A stretch of 64,000 bases of DNA, from the NCBI RefSeq assembly GCF_900478135.1, contig NZ_LS483470.1, positions 613,501 through 677,500 of the forward strand, written 5' to 3'. This DNA comes from Leminorella richardii. Its GTDB lineage: Bacteria; Pseudomonadota; Gammaproteobacteria; Enterobacterales; Enterobacteriaceae. Shown piece by piece: positions 40,538 to 50,463 of the stretch; positions within the stretch are counted from its first letter, which is position 1, and every line of letters starts with the position of its first letter. A program made the position numbers and the translations under genes. The notes under the pieces were generated by a model. It searched no databases and had not been told where the DNA came from. It worked only from the letters and a program-made list of their open reading frames with translations.

Positions 40538-43500
40538 CTAGTGCCCGTGCTTTTTCATCCACATCAGCTTGTATGCCGCCGGGATTGCGAACATCGACAG
40601 TAGCGGCGCAGTGATCATGCCGCCAATCATCGGAGCAGCGATACGACTCATCACTTCGGAACCGGCGCCGCTTCCCCACAGGATCGGCAATAGCCCGGCG
40701 ACGATGGTCGCTACCGTCATCGCCTTGGGACGAACCCGCAGTACGGCGCCGTGATACAGCGCGTCGTCCAGCGCGCTTTCACTAAAGGTTGACGGGTTCT
40801 CAAGCTCGGGGTGTTCTTCAATGGCGTGGCGCAGGTACATCAGCATTACGACGCCGAACTCGGCCGCCAGCCCGGCGAGGGCGATAAAGCCGGTGCCGGT
40901 AGCGACAGAGAAATTAAAGCCCATTGCGTAAAGAAACCAAATGCCGCCCGTCAGGGCAAACGGAATGCTGGTAATGATCAACAGCGCTTCGCCAAACCGC
41001 CGGAAGGCGAGATACAGCAGCACAAAGATAATCACCAGCGTTGTGGGCACCATCAGCTTCAGCTTCTGATTAGCCCTTTCCAGTAGCTCAAACTGACCGG
41101 TGAAAGAGACACTGGTGCCGGGCTTGAGCTTTATCTCTTGCTGAATGAGAGTGCGCATATCGTTGACTACAGACACCATATCTCTGTCGCGGGCGTCGAT
41201 ATAGATCCAGCTTGCCGGGCGGGCGTTCTCGGTTTTTAACATCGGCGGGCCGGAGACTACGCGAACGTCAGCCACGTCTCCAAGGGTAATCTGCTGCTTC
41301 GACGGTGTCAGTATTGGCAGCTGGCGGAGCGCCTGAGGGCTATCGCGAAAGCTTTGCGGATAGCGCACGTTAATGGGATAGCGGGCTATTCCTTCTACGG
41401 TGTCGCCGATCATGGCGCCCCCTACGGCAGAAGAGATGAAGAGCTGAACGTCGGCAACGCTCATGCCGTAGCGGGCGGCCTGCTGTCGCTTGATATCAAC
41501 GTCGATATAGCGACCGCCCTCCAGCCTTTCCGCCAGCGCTGAGGTAACGCCCGGCACCTGTTTAACCAGACTTTCAATCTGTCTCGCCGCTTCGTCGATG
41601 TCCTTTAGGCTAGTGCCTGACACCTTGATACCAATAGGGCTTTTCACGCCGGTAGACAGCATGTCGATGCGGTTACGGATTGGCGGGATCCACAGGTTGG
41701 CAAGGCCGGGCAGGCGAACTGTGGCGTCAAGCTCGTCAATGATTTTCTCAATCGTCATGCCCGGCCGCCACTCGCTTTTAGGCTTTAGTCGGATGGTCGT
41801 TTCAATCATTTCCATCGGCGCGGAGTCGGTCGCAGTTTCCGCTTTGCCGACCTTACCGAATACGGTATCCACTTCCGGAACGGTTTTTATTAGCTTATCG
41901 GTGGTTTGCAGCAGCGCGGCGGACTGAGAGGCAGAGATGCCCGGTAGCGTTGAGGGCATGTACAGCAGGTCGCCTTCGTCGATGCTGGGCAAAAATTCCC
42001 CGCCTATTTTTCCCAGAGGCCAAGCGATGGTTGCCAGAGAGAGCAGGGCGATAACCAGCGTCGTTCTGGGGCGGTGCAGCACGGCCAGCAGAAAAGGGTG
42101 ATAGCCTTTGATCAGCAGTCGGTTAAGCGGATTGCGGGACTCGGCGGGGATTTTTCCCCTGATCCAATAGCCCATTAATACTGGAACGGCCATGATAGCC
42201 AGCGCCGCCGCACCCGCCATGGCGTAGGTTTTGGTAAACGCCAGAGGTCCGAAAAGGCGCCTCTCTTGCCCCTCTAGCGTAAACACCGGGATAAACGACA
42301 GCGTAATAATCAGCAGACTGATAAACAGCGCAGGCCCTACCTCAACGGATGCATCAGTAATAACCCGCCAGCGCTCGGCGCCTTGAAGAGGCTGTTCAGG
42401 GTGGTCGTGCTCCCACTTCTCGATTTTTTTATGGGCGTTCTCGATCATGACGATAGCGGCGTCCACCATGGCGCCGATGGCAATGGCAATTCCTCCAAGG
42501 GACATGATGTTGGCATTGAGCCCCTGAAAGCGCATGACGATAAAGGCAATACACAGGCCCAGAGGCAGAGAGATTATCGCGACCAGCGCCGAGCGGACGT
42601 GCCACAGAAACAGGGCACAAACCAGTGCAACCACCAGAAACTCTTCCAGCAGCTTATAGGTCAGGTTATCGATCGCTCGGTCAATCAGCTGGCTGCGATC
42701 GTAGGTAGTAACAATCTCGACCCCTTCAGGCAGGCTAGACTTTAGAGCTTCCAGCTTAGCCTTGACGGCGTCAATCACCTGACGGGCGTTCTCTCCGGAA
42801 CGCAGCAGGATAACGCCGCCCGCCACTTCACCTTCACCGTTAAGTTCGGCGATTCCGCGCCGCATTTCTGGCCCAACTTGCACTCTGGCGACGTCCTGTA
42901 GGTAAACGGGGACGCCTTTTTCATCGCTTTTCAGCACTATGTGGTTAAAGTCGTCCAGCGACTGCAAATAGCCACTGGCTCTGACCATATACTCAGCCTC
43001 GGCCATTTCAACGGATGCGCCGCCCGCCTCTTGGTTAGCGGTGCTGACGGCTTGCTTAATGTCCGGCAGCGTTACGCCGTACTGGGCCAGTCGGTGTGGA
43101 TTCACGATAATCTGATACTGCTTTACTACGCCGCCTACAGAGGCCACTTCGGCGACGTTAGGAATCGTTTTCAGCTCAAACTTTAAAAACCAGTCCTGTA
43201 GCGATCGCAGCTCGACCAGATCGTGCTTGCCGGTGCGGTCGACGAGAGCGTATTCGAAAATCCAGCCGACGCCGGTGGCATCGGGGCCAATTTCTGAAGT
43301 GACTCCCTGTGGCAGCTTGCCCTGAACCTGATTAAGGTATTCGAGAACACGGGATCTGGCCCAGTAGAGGTCAGTGCCGTCCTCAAAAATCACATACACA
43401 TATGAATCACCGAATGAAGAGAAGCCGCGTACCGTTTTGGCTCCAGGCACGGACAGCATTGTTGTCGTGATGGGGTAGGTAACCTGGTTTTCTACCAGCT

Positions 43501-43675
43501 GCGGCGCCTGGCCGGGATAGCTGGTTTTAACGATCACCTGTACGTCGGACAGATCGGGCAGGGCGTCTACCGGAGTGTTGACGATGGTCCACGAACCCCA
43601 GACGCCGAGAAACAGTATGCCCATCAGCACCAGAAAGCGGTTGGCGACGCAGCGGCGAATAATCCATTCAATCAT
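40538..43675 (-). CDS. cusA: CusA, heavy-metal RND efflux pump
   Basis: The 1045-residue inner-membrane proton antiporter of the Cu(I)/Ag(I) tripartite pump. The N-terminus MIEWIIRRCVANRFLVLMGILFLGVWG, the periplasmic methionine-containing porter domains and the charged residues of the membrane relay (GAMVDAAIVMIENAHKK) are as in the HME-RND family. Length matches E. coli CusA (1047). It is the last gene of cusCFBA, starting one base after the cusB stop. Confidence 0.95.
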   Translation of the reverse strand: MIEWIIRRCVANRFLVLMGILFLGVWGSWTIVNTPVDALPDLSDVQVIVKTSYPGQAPQLVENQVTYPITTTMLSVPGAKTVRGFSSFGDSYVYVIFEDGTDLYWARSRVLEYLNQVQGKLPQGVTSEIGPDATGVGWIFEYALVDRTGKHDLVELRSLQDWFLKFELKTIPNVAEVASVGGVVKQYQIIVNPHRLAQYGVTLPDIKQAVSTANQEAGGASVEMAEAEYMVRASGYLQSLDDFNHIVLKSDEKGVPVYLQDVARVQVGPEMRRGIAELNGEGEVAGGVILLRSGENARQVIDAVKAKLEALKSSLPEGVEIVTTYDRSQLIDRAIDNLTYKLLEEFLVVALVCALFLWHVRSALVAIISLPLGLCIAFIVMRFQGLNANIMSLGGIAIAIGAMVDAAIVMIENAHKKIEKWEHDHPEQPLQGAERWRVITDASVEVGPALFISLLIITLSFIPVFTLEGQERRLFGPLAFTKTYAMAGAAALAIMAVPVLMGYWIRGKIPAESRNPLNRLLIKGYHPFLLAVLHRPRTTLVIALLSLATIAWPLGKIGGEFLPSIDEGDLLYMPSTLPGISASQSAALLQTTDKLIKTVPEVDTVFGKVGKAETATDSAPMEMIETTIRLKPKSEWRPGMTIEKIIDELDATVRLPGLANLWIPPIRNRIDMLSTGVKSPIGIKVSGTSLKDIDEAARQIESLVKQVPGVTSALAERLEGGRYIDVDIKRQQAARYGMSVADVQLFISSAVGGAMIGDTVEGIARYPINVRYPQSFRDSPQALRQLPILTPSKQQITLGDVADVRVVSGPPMLKTENARPASWIYIDARDRDMVSVVNDMRTLIQQEIKLKPGTSVSFTGQFELLERANQKLKLMVPTTLVIIFVLLYLAFRRFGEALLIITSIPFALTGGIWFLYAMGFNFSVATGTGFIALAGLAAEFGVVMLMYLRHAIEEHPELENPSTFSESALDDALYHGAVLRVRPKAMTVATIVAGLLPILWGSGAGSEVMSRIAAPMIGGMITAPLLSMFAIPAAYKLMWMKKHGH

Positions 43676-43676
43676 G

Positions 43677-44975
43677 TTAGTGGCCTTGATGTTCTGGGCG
43701 CTCGCCGCCGTGGGATCCAGAAGGCGCCTCGGCGCTGTTCTGCGCTCTCATTTTGTCCAGCGCGCCGGAAATATTAGCCTCAGAGTCAATAAGGAACAGC
43801 CCGCTGGTGACGACAGCCTCATTCTCTGACAGCCCGTCAGAAACGGCAGTTAGCTCATTGGACTCATGAAAAATACGGATCGCCTTGGGCACGAAGCGGC
43901 CTTCGCTATCGAGGGTAATCACCCGCTGTTCACTGCCAGAGTCGATGACCGCGCGTGAAGGAATAAGCAGCATTTCCGGACTTTGTGCACTGAGGGCGAG
44001 GTAGGCATTCATGCCGGGCTTTAGGCTTTCATCGCGATTGTCGAGCTGGATGCGCACCTGTAGTGAGCGGGTTGCCGGATCGACGCTGGGAAGCAACGTC
44101 CATTTCTCAATGCGAAAGCGTTTCTCTGGATAGGCAGGGATGGACGCCTGAAACTGTGACGCGTCTTTTATCAGATAGGCGACAGATTCCGGCACGGCGG
44201 CGTTGAGCCAAATAGGATCGACTCCTTGAATCTGGGCGACGATCTTGTCTTTGGAAATATTCATGCCGTTACGCAGGTCGAAGGCAGTAATCACGCCGTC
44301 AATTGGCGCTTTGATTTGAAATCGGGTTTGGGCCCTTTTGGTTTTTTTCAGGCGGGCAATATCTTCTTCCGACATGCCGGCAAGGCGCAGGCGCTCCAGA
44401 ACGCCGTTAATCTGTGCGCTGGGGGCACCGGTGGTTATCAGCAGCAGATACTCGCTCTGTGCTTCAACCCATTCCGGGATGGTTACTTCAATCAGCGGGT
44501 CGCCCTTAGCAACCCGATCGCCAATGGTCAGCGGGTAAACCTTTTCGATAAAGCCTTCGGCTCTGGCCTGAACGACGGTGTACTGATATTCGTTAAAGCT
44601 CAGACTGGCGGGGATGGTCAGTGAATAGTCGAGTTTGCCTCGGCGAACTTTCTCGGTTTTCAGCCCGAGGTTTTGCGTCTGAGTGGGGTCGATAACAATC
44701 CCCGGCTTCTGCTCACCGTCGGCGATTTCCTCGTCAGCGTATTTCGGCACCAGATCCATATCCATAAAAGGAGACTTACCCGGTTTGTCAAACTTGGTGT
44801 TGGGGTACATGGGGTCGTACCAGAAAAGCACTTTCTTTTCCTGTGCCTGTGCAACCTGAGCTGAGGGGGCGCTTTCAGCCGTGAAGAAGGCGTGATAGAG
44901 GCCGACGGAGACGGCTCCGCCAACGAATAAACTGACGACGATCGGCGCCGCGTTTTTTATCTTGAAGGAGGCCAT
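43677..44975 (-). CDS. cusB: CusB, periplasmic adaptor of the Cu/Ag efflux pump
   Basis: A 432-residue membrane-fusion protein. The N-terminal anchor (MASFKIKNAAPIVVSLFVGGAVSVG) is followed by a Met-containing metal-binding segment (FWYDPMYPNTKFDKPGKSPFMDMDLVPKY). Lipoyl/hairpin and beta-barrel domains follow. ATG at 44975 has AGGAA seven bases upstream and is preferred to an upstream frame opening at 45023. It takes Cu(I)/Ag(I) from CusF and opens CusA. The C-terminal tail is His-rich (GSHGGERPEHQGH). Confidence 0.93.
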   Translation of the reverse strand: MASFKIKNAAPIVVSLFVGGAVSVGLYHAFFTAESAPSAQVAQAQEKKVLFWYDPMYPNTKFDKPGKSPFMDMDLVPKYADEEIADGEQKPGIVIDPTQTQNLGLKTEKVRRGKLDYSLTIPASLSFNEYQYTVVQARAEGFIEKVYPLTIGDRVAKGDPLIEVTIPEWVEAQSEYLLLITTGAPSAQINGVLERLRLAGMSEEDIARLKKTKRAQTRFQIKAPIDGVITAFDLRNGMNISKDKIVAQIQGVDPIWLNAAVPESVAYLIKDASQFQASIPAYPEKRFRIEKWTLLPSVDPATRSLQVRIQLDNRDESLKPGMNAYLALSAQSPEMLLIPSRAVIDSGSEQRVITLDSEGRFVPKAIRIFHESNELTAVSDGLSENEAVVTSGLFLIDSEANISGALDKMRAQNSAEAPSGSHGGERPEHQGH

Positions 44976-45003
44976 GTTATTTCCTGTCTGGCTGCGATAG
45001 CTC

Positions 45004-45030
45004 AGGCTCAGTGGCGTAACCACTGAGCCT
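45004..45030 (-). other. 11-bp perfect hairpin between cusF and cusB
   Basis: AGGCTCAGTGG pairs with CCACTGAGCCT around CGTAA. No T-run follows on the operon strand, so it is more likely an mRNA processing or stability element setting the high CusF to CusBA ratio than a full terminator. Confidence 0.6.
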
Positions 45031-45038
45031 AAAGGCGG

Positions 45039-45389
45039 TTATTGAATAGCAGAAACGCTTACGATGTGAGACAGCGGACCCCGCTGAATAAAGTCGAGTT
45101 TGACTTTATCACCGACCTTAATGTCTTTGACTGTTGCCGGGTCCTCATAGGTAAAGCGCATGGTCATCGCGGGCCAGCCGAGAGAGGGAATAGGCTCGTG
45201 AGCAACGGTCAGCTTTTTGGCGTCGGCATCAATACCTTTCACCTCTCCCTGGGTGCTGATGACCTGTTCGCTCTGCTGCCCAGCCTGTTCTGCCTGAGGC
45301 ATCGTTCCATGGCCTGCATGGGGATCGCTGGCAAAAGCGGCACCGCTGGAAAACAGTGTAAAAACAATGATGCTGATAATATTTTTCAT
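45039..45389 (-). CDS. cusF: CusF, periplasmic Cu(I)/Ag(I) metallochaperone
   Basis: A 116-residue exported protein. The signal peptide MKNIISIIVFTLFSSGAAFA precedes a short His/Met segment and the OB-fold core. The core carries the metal site VAHEPIPSLGWPAMTMRF (His, the cation-pi Trp, and Met-x-Met). It hands metal to CusB. The gene lies between cusC and cusB as in E. coli. Confidence 0.94.
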   Translation of the reverse strand: MKNIISIIVFTLFSSGAAFASDPHAGHGTMPQAEQAGQQSEQVISTQGEVKGIDADAKKLTVAHEPIPSLGWPAMTMRFTYEDPATVKDIKVGDKVKLDFIQRGPLSHIVSVSAIQ

Positions 45390-45438
45390 GACAGTTGTCC
45401 TTATTTTATTGAAAGTAAAACCTTTAGAAAGGGATTGG

Positions 45439-46821
45439 CTAGTTCACCCAGCCGCCGCCTAGGGCGATAAACAGGTTGATTTCATTGAGCTGTGTCTGGT
45501 ACTGCAGGTCAGCCAGATCCTGGCGGGCAGAAAACAGCGAACGTTCTGCGTCCAACACGTCCAAATAGTTCGCCGCGCCGCTGGCATACAGTCGGTTTGC
45601 GCGCAGTGACGTGGTTTGCAGCGTGTTCAGGTAGCGACGCTGGGCATTGAGGCGTTTTTGCAGGCTCTCTCTTTGTGCCAGCGCATCAGCGACTTCTTTA
45701 AACGCGGTCTGGATCTTCTGCTCATAGTTAACGATGGCGATATCATTTCTAATTTCGGCGATGGCCAGATTGGCTCGGTTTTTTCCGCCGGTAAAAATAG
45801 GCAGCTCAATTTTGGGGATAAAGCTCCACGCACCGCTGGCTGCGTTGAACAGGCTGGACAGCTCCGTGCTGGCGCCGGTTAGCCCTCCGGTTAAAGAGAC
45901 TGAAGGGAAGAAGGCGGCTCTGGCTGCGCCTATGTTGGCATTAGCCGCCAGCAGCTGGTGCTCTGCCTCAATGATGTCTGGGCGCTGTAGCAAAATGTCG
46001 GAAGACAGCGGGGATGGAAGTTTGACGCCGACCGGGTAGGCGCTGAGATCGCCTGCGCTGGCTTCAGGTAAAGAGAAGTTGCCCACGCTGAGCCGCAGGG
46101 CATTGAGGGCGAGAGCCAGATCGCCTTCCCTTTTTGCGACGTCGTTTTGTGCCGATTCCATCAGCCCTTTCGCCTGCTCCAGCTCCAGCAGCGTTGATTT
46201 GCCCATTAGGCTGCGCTGCTCAATCAGCAGGTAGGATCTGCGATAGTTGGCAAGCGCGCTTTTCGCGATGCGCAGCTGCTGCTGAATGAGCTGGCTGTTA
46301 AGGTAGTTCTGGGCGACCTGTGAGATGACGAGCAGATAGGCGGCGCGCTGAGCCTGCTGTGTGGCTAAAAAGCTTTGTCGCTCGGCTTCACTCATATTTT
46401 TCAGCTTGCCGAACAGATCCAGTTCATAGCTGAGATTCAGACCGACGTTGAATTCGCTGTCGGTGGATGAGCTGCCCTTCAGACCGCCGCTGTAAGTCGT
46501 GCTGTACGACGAGCCAAGCTGAGGATAGCGATCCGCATTGGTGACTCGATACTTCTGTGCCGCCTCCTGAACGTTAAGAACGGCGGTTTGCAGATCGCGG
46601 TTGTGAATTAACGCACCGGAAAGGATTTGCTTTAGCTGAGGATCGGTAAAGAACGTTTGCCAGCCTGCTCCCGGCGTACCGGTTTGGTTTACCAGCGCGT
46701 TCTGACTTGCTGAAAACTGCTGCGGCACGGGCATGTCTGGTCGACGGTAGTCCGGCTCGAGAGAAGCGCATCCGCTAAGCGCGAGTAGAGTGATAAAGGC
46801 AGCAAGTTTTGTTTTGAACAT
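45439..46821 (-). CDS. cusC: CusC, outer-membrane channel of the Cu/Ag efflux pump
   Basis: A 460-residue TolC-like lipoprotein. The signal sequence MFKTKLAAFITLLALSGC ends in a lipobox with Cys18, and the two OEP repeats follow (e.g. ALLAANANIGAARAAFFPSVSLTGGLT). It is the first gene of cusCFBA, divergent from cusRS, with the CusR box about 140 bp upstream. Confidence 0.94.
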   Translation of the reverse strand: MFKTKLAAFITLLALSGCASLEPDYRRPDMPVPQQFSASQNALVNQTGTPGAGWQTFFTDPQLKQILSGALIHNRDLQTAVLNVQEAAQKYRVTNADRYPQLGSSYSTTYSGGLKGSSSTDSEFNVGLNLSYELDLFGKLKNMSEAERQSFLATQQAQRAAYLLVISQVAQNYLNSQLIQQQLRIAKSALANYRRSYLLIEQRSLMGKSTLLELEQAKGLMESAQNDVAKREGDLALALNALRLSVGNFSLPEASAGDLSAYPVGVKLPSPLSSDILLQRPDIIEAEHQLLAANANIGAARAAFFPSVSLTGGLTGASTELSSLFNAASGAWSFIPKIELPIFTGGKNRANLAIAEIRNDIAIVNYEQKIQTAFKEVADALAQRESLQKRLNAQRRYLNTLQTTSLRANRLYASGAANYLDVLDAERSLFSARQDLADLQYQTQLNEINLFIALGGGWVN

Positions 46822-46962
46822 GGGCTGGCAACCGATCCAATAAATAGCAGTGATAAATAAAAAGAGTGCGATAAAAGCGATGACTGAAGGCGTTGGATAT
46901 CGCGCGATTTAAACCGTGGGGCTAGTCTATAAAACGGCCTCTGTTGGGTAGATGACGGCTAG

Positions 46963-46978
46963 ATGACAATTTTGTCAT
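46963..46978. promoter_or_regulatory. CusR box
   Basis: ATGACAATTTTGTCAT is a perfect palindrome identical to the core of the E. coli CusR box, centred between the divergent cusC and cusR genes. It should give copper/silver induction of both operons. Confidence 0.92.
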
Positions 46979-47042
46979 TTTTGTTTCATGGGAAAATTAT
47001 CGGGTAGAATCCCTGTCATTGGCATATTGCGTAGGGGGTAGC

Positions 47043-47726
47043 GTGAAGCTGTTGGTGATTGAAGATGAAGCGAAAACGGGAGAGTACCTCAGCAAAAGCC
47101 TGACGGAGTCCGGCTTCGTGGTGGATCTCGCCGATAACGGCATGAACGGCTATCACCTGGCGATGACTCACGACTATGACCTAGTGGTACTGGATATCAT
47201 GCTGCCGGATATTGACGGCTGGACTATCGTTAAGTCGCTGAGAGCGGCAGGAAAGGGAGTACCGATCCTGCTGCTGACGGCGCTGGGCAACGTGGATCAC
47301 CGCGTTAAAGGTCTGGAGCTGGGGGCGGACGACTATCTGGTGAAACCCTTCGCCTTTGCTGAACTGCTGGCTCGAGTGAGAACGCTGCTGCGCAGAGGGG
47401 CGACAGCCATTGTTGAGAGCCACTTTCAGGTGTCGGATTTGATTATCGACCTTATCAAGCGGCGCGTAACGCGCGCCGGAAAGCGGATCAACCTCACCAG
47501 TAAAGAGTTCTCACTGCTGGAATTTTTTGTACGCCATCAAGGGGAGGCTCTGCCCCGCTCGCTGATTGCCTCTCAGGTATGGGATATGAACTTTGACAGC
47601 GATACTAACGTGATTGATGTCGCCATCAAGCGGCTTCGTTCCAAGATTGACGACGATTTTGAACCTAAGCTGATACATACGGTTAGGGGCGTGGGTTACA
47701 TATTCGAGGAACAGAATGACGATTAG
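47043..47726 (+). CDS. cusR: CusR, copper/silver-responsive response regulator
   Basis: An OmpR/PhoB-family regulator of 227 residues, exactly the E. coli length. The receiver domain has VKLLVIEDEAKTGEYL and the phosphorylatable Asp in LVVLDIMLPDIDGW. The C-terminal winged helix ends KRLRSKIDDDFEPKLIHTVRGVGYIFEEQ. GTG at 47043 is the start, preceded by AGGGGG; the extra eight residues of the longer frame do not belong. It overlaps cusS by 11 bases. Confidence 0.95.
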   Translation: MKLLVIEDEAKTGEYLSKSLTESGFVVDLADNGMNGYHLAMTHDYDLVVLDIMLPDIDGWTIVKSLRAAGKGVPILLLTALGNVDHRVKGLELGADDYLVKPFAFAELLARVRTLLRRGATAIVESHFQVSDLIIDLIKRRVTRAGKRINLTSKEFSLLEFFVRHQGEALPRSLIASQVWDMNFDSDTNVIDVAIKRLRSKIDDDFEPKLIHTVRGVGYIFEEQNDD

Positions 47727-49095
47727 GCTCTTCCCCCGGACACTGTCGCTCTCCTGCCGCCTGGTGGGTTTTATGAGCCTAACGGCTATTGCCGCCTTTC
47801 TCACCTTTAGCGTGATTATGATTTATTCGGTGGAAAAGCATTTTGAAGAACAGGACATTAACGACCTGAAGGCGTACAGCGCTTCGATTAGTGGGCATAT
47901 CAGCAGCAGAGGCAAAAACTCGGACGGGATCGTCGGCGCGTTGACAAAGAGTGAGTTTGAGAAGAGCAACCTGTTTATCTACCTGCAAGACGAGGCGGGG
48001 AAAACGTTGTTTACGTCTGACGACAGCCCAGCGATCGACGACGTCATTGACGACGGCCAAAGCGGCCCGCTCTACGAAAAGAATCACTATCGGGCGCTGG
48101 TTTCTCCAATATCGGTCTATGTTGACGGTAGGCCCGTGTCGTACACGCTGATTGTGGCGATGTCTACCGACTTTCACCTGCACTATATTTATCGACTGAA
48201 GTCGGATTTGGTCGTCGCCGCGCTGGTAATCTGTTTGATTATTGTGCTGGTGGTACAGCTGGCGGTGTATCAGGGACACTCACCCCTACGTAAAGTTAGT
48301 AAAAAGGTCGCCAGCATTACGTCTGACAACCTGAATACCCGTCTGATGCCGGAAGACGTTCCCGTTGAACTAAGGCAGCTGGTGGTGTCGTTTAACGTGA
48401 TGCTGGAAAGAATTGAGGACGTGTTTAAGCGGCAGTCTAACTTTTCTGCCGATATTGCCCACGAAATGAGGACGCCGATCACCAATCTAGTGACGCAGAC
48501 GCAGTTTATTCTCAACCATCCGCGTTCAACTCAGGAATATCAGGAACTGCTTTATTCCAACCTTGAAGAATACGAGCGCATGGCCAACATGGTGGGGGAT
48601 ATGCTGTTTCTTTCCCAAGTGGATAATCATCAGGTGGTGACGGACACCGGCAGCGTAAACCTGCGGACAGAAATAGAAAAGGTGTTTGATTTCTTTGAGG
48701 CTTGGGCAGAAGAGAAAGGAGTGCAGCTCGACTTGAAGGGGGATGTTCCCACTATTCGCGGTGATGCACCCATGCTAAGAAGGGCGGTAAGTAATCTATT
48801 GTCTAATGCAATCAGGTATACCCCAATAGGGGAAACAGTAACGGTCGCGCTTTCCCAGATGGGAGCCGAAGTGAGCCTTTCTATCAGCAATCCGGGGGTA
48901 GGTATTCCTGCGGAACATTTGCCTCATCTGTTTGACCGATTTTACCGCGTTGACCGCTCTCGCCAGAGAAAGGGAGAGGGCAGTGGTATCGGGTTGGCTA
49001 TTGTAAAGTCAATAGTAGAAGCGCATCGAGGGCGGGTTTCAGTCAGTTCGGATGAGCAAATAACGCGTTTTAGTCTGATATTTCCTAAGGAATAG
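47716..49095 (+). CDS. cusS: CusS, copper/silver sensor histidine kinase
   Basis: A 459-residue kinase. It has two membrane helices (around residues 15-37 and 165-187) flanking a periplasmic sensor, a HAMP domain, the H-box SADIAHEMRTPITNL near residue 250, and N, G1 and G2 boxes (LLSNAIRYTP, DRSRQRKGEGSGIGLAIVKSIVEAH). It phosphorylates CusR when periplasmic Cu(I)/Ag(I) rises. It is slightly shorter than E. coli CusS. Confidence 0.94.
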   Translation: MTIRLFPRTLSLSCRLVGFMSLTAIAAFLTFSVIMIYSVEKHFEEQDINDLKAYSASISGHISSRGKNSDGIVGALTKSEFEKSNLFIYLQDEAGKTLFTSDDSPAIDDVIDDGQSGPLYEKNHYRALVSPISVYVDGRPVSYTLIVAMSTDFHLHYIYRLKSDLVVAALVICLIIVLVVQLAVYQGHSPLRKVSKKVASITSDNLNTRLMPEDVPVELRQLVVSFNVMLERIEDVFKRQSNFSADIAHEMRTPITNLVTQTQFILNHPRSTQEYQELLYSNLEEYERMANMVGDMLFLSQVDNHQVVTDTGSVNLRTEIEKVFDFFEAWAEEKGVQLDLKGDVPTIRGDAPMLRRAVSNLLSNAIRYTPIGETVTVALSQMGAEVSLSISNPGVGIPAEHLPHLFDRFYRVDRSRQRKGEGSGIGLAIVKSIVEAHRGRVSVSSDEQITRFSLIFPKE

Positions 49096-49446
49096 AATAG
49101 CTGCCAGTTCTATTTTCCATGAGAATGCTGATGACTTTATTTTGAATGTGTTTGACGTCGGTTATTTCTGATTATTTCTTTTTGGTTTTTATATGACTTA
49201 TGATTTTTATAAATAAAATCAATAGGTAAGATGGCTGTGCTATTATGCCGCTGTTTTATGATGTGAAGAGATTATTTGAAAAATTACTATTATCTCCTCG
49301 CATTCTCTAATCCTATTTTTGTCTTGTATCTTTATTAAAGAGAAGTATTAAAAAGAAATATAAAAAGCAGGCTGCGGTATGTTTTTGAGCCTCTATTTAT
49401 ATTCATATCGTCAATAACGTCTGCTGTTATAAAAAAGGAGTCGATT
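49096..49446. other. AT-rich intergenic region after cusS
   Basis: 351 bp with no plausible gene. A weak AATAGAA/TTCTATT hairpin followed by TT near the cusS stop may end that operon. AAGGAG at 49435-49440 is the ribosome site of the next small gene, so its promoter must lie in this stretch. Confidence 0.5.
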
Positions 49447-49653
49447 ATGCAATATGTAAGTGAAATTCCCAGTGATATAAAAGAAACGCTGACCAGCGTT
49501 CTGAGCGATAGCGCATTGAACTTCAATATTGAGTGGCAGGAGGACGGCAGCGTAGTGTTTACTGCTGAGTCCCCGGTAGGCGCCTATCGAGTTACGGTAG
49601 AGAAAAACGCAAAGTCTTGGGGGCAGGTACTGAGGGAACATTCTCTCCGGTAG
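49447..49653 (+). CDS. Small protein of unknown function (68 aa)
   Basis: A short soluble protein beginning MQYVSEIPSDIKETLTSVLSD with a beta-rich second half (WQEDGSVVFTAESPVGAYRVTVEKNAKSWG). AAGGAG is placed six bases before the ATG, and a second small gene follows 74 bp later on the same strand, so the frame looks real. I do not recognise the family. Confidence 0.65.
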   Translation: MQYVSEIPSDIKETLTSVLSDSALNFNIEWQEDGSVVFTAESPVGAYRVTVEKNAKSWGQVLREHSLR

Positions 49654-49727
49654 CACAGAAAGCGGGGGCTAGCGGGTAAAATCCCAATATAATCGGGCAA
49701 GACACAGCCTGAGATAAGGAGATGACT

Positions 49728-50021
49728 ATGCCTAGCCATAAGTACCGCGTGACGTTAGAACCACTGAATGACAGCGGTGAATCCGTAGAGAGCCCTGTGA
49801 CGTTTGAGGTTGAGAACCACGACGATATTATTAAGATCGTCAATATGCTGAAAACTCGTGAAGACATTGGCTTTGATGAACAGACCACCCTTGAGTTTAC
49901 TGTCGGACTTAAGCTGTTTTCTGAAGTGATGATGAAGCACCGCAAGCACTGGCTTTTCGAGCCGCTGAAGGACAGCTTTAAGTCGTTTATGATGGGTTTA
50001 AAAAAGGGTATTAGAGAGTAA
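49728..50021 (+). CDS. DUF3861-family protein
   Basis: A 97-residue protein with the pattern HKYRVTLEPL ... VTFEVENHDDIIKIVNMLK ... FTVGLKLFSEVMMKHRKHWLFEPLKDSF, typical of DUF3861. The function is unknown. ATG at 49728 has AAGGAG six bases upstream; the ATG at 49722 directly abuts that site and is unlikely. A terminator follows at 50050. Confidence 0.82.
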   Translation: MPSHKYRVTLEPLNDSGESVESPVTFEVENHDDIIKIVNMLKTREDIGFDEQTTLEFTVGLKLFSEVMMKHRKHWLFEPLKDSFKSFMMGLKKGIRE

Positions 50022-50049
50022 TCCACGGGTGTTTCACCTTATGATGAAG

Positions 50050-50071
50050 GAGCCTGGCGTGGCTCTTTTTT
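50050..50071 (+). terminator. Terminator after the DUF3861 gene
   Basis: GAGCC/GGCTC with loop TGGCGT, followed by TTTTTT. Confidence 0.8.
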
Positions 50072-50463
50072 CTATCTGGAAGCGAGCGTGTAGCTATTTT
50101 TCTTATTTAATATTGTTGTGAAAGCAACGTATTATTAATATGATGAATACTGTGTTATTCATGAAATACGACTCATTCTTTTTTAGTTCTTTATTATATG
50201 AGTGTCTAAAAATTATCATTTTTTAGATTTATATTCTTTTTATTTAAATAATTAAGAATATTATTCTTATTATTTGATTTATTTTAGTGCCCACACTTTC
50301 AATTTCATTTAATATAAGAAAAAATAAAGTATTATTTTCTATTTATAATTAAAGACACTCATTTGAAATACTCTATTTTTTAGGTATCCTATGCGTGTGG
50401 CTATATTCATTGCCAATCAAATAGCTTAATAACGGAATGTTATTATATAGAATGGATACTTCG
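50072..50463. other. Very AT-rich region upstream of the autotransporter
   Basis: About 390 bp with long A/T runs and no gene. Such DNA before surface-protein genes in enterics is commonly H-NS-silenced; here that is inference. It must contain the autotransporter promoter. Confidence 0.5.
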
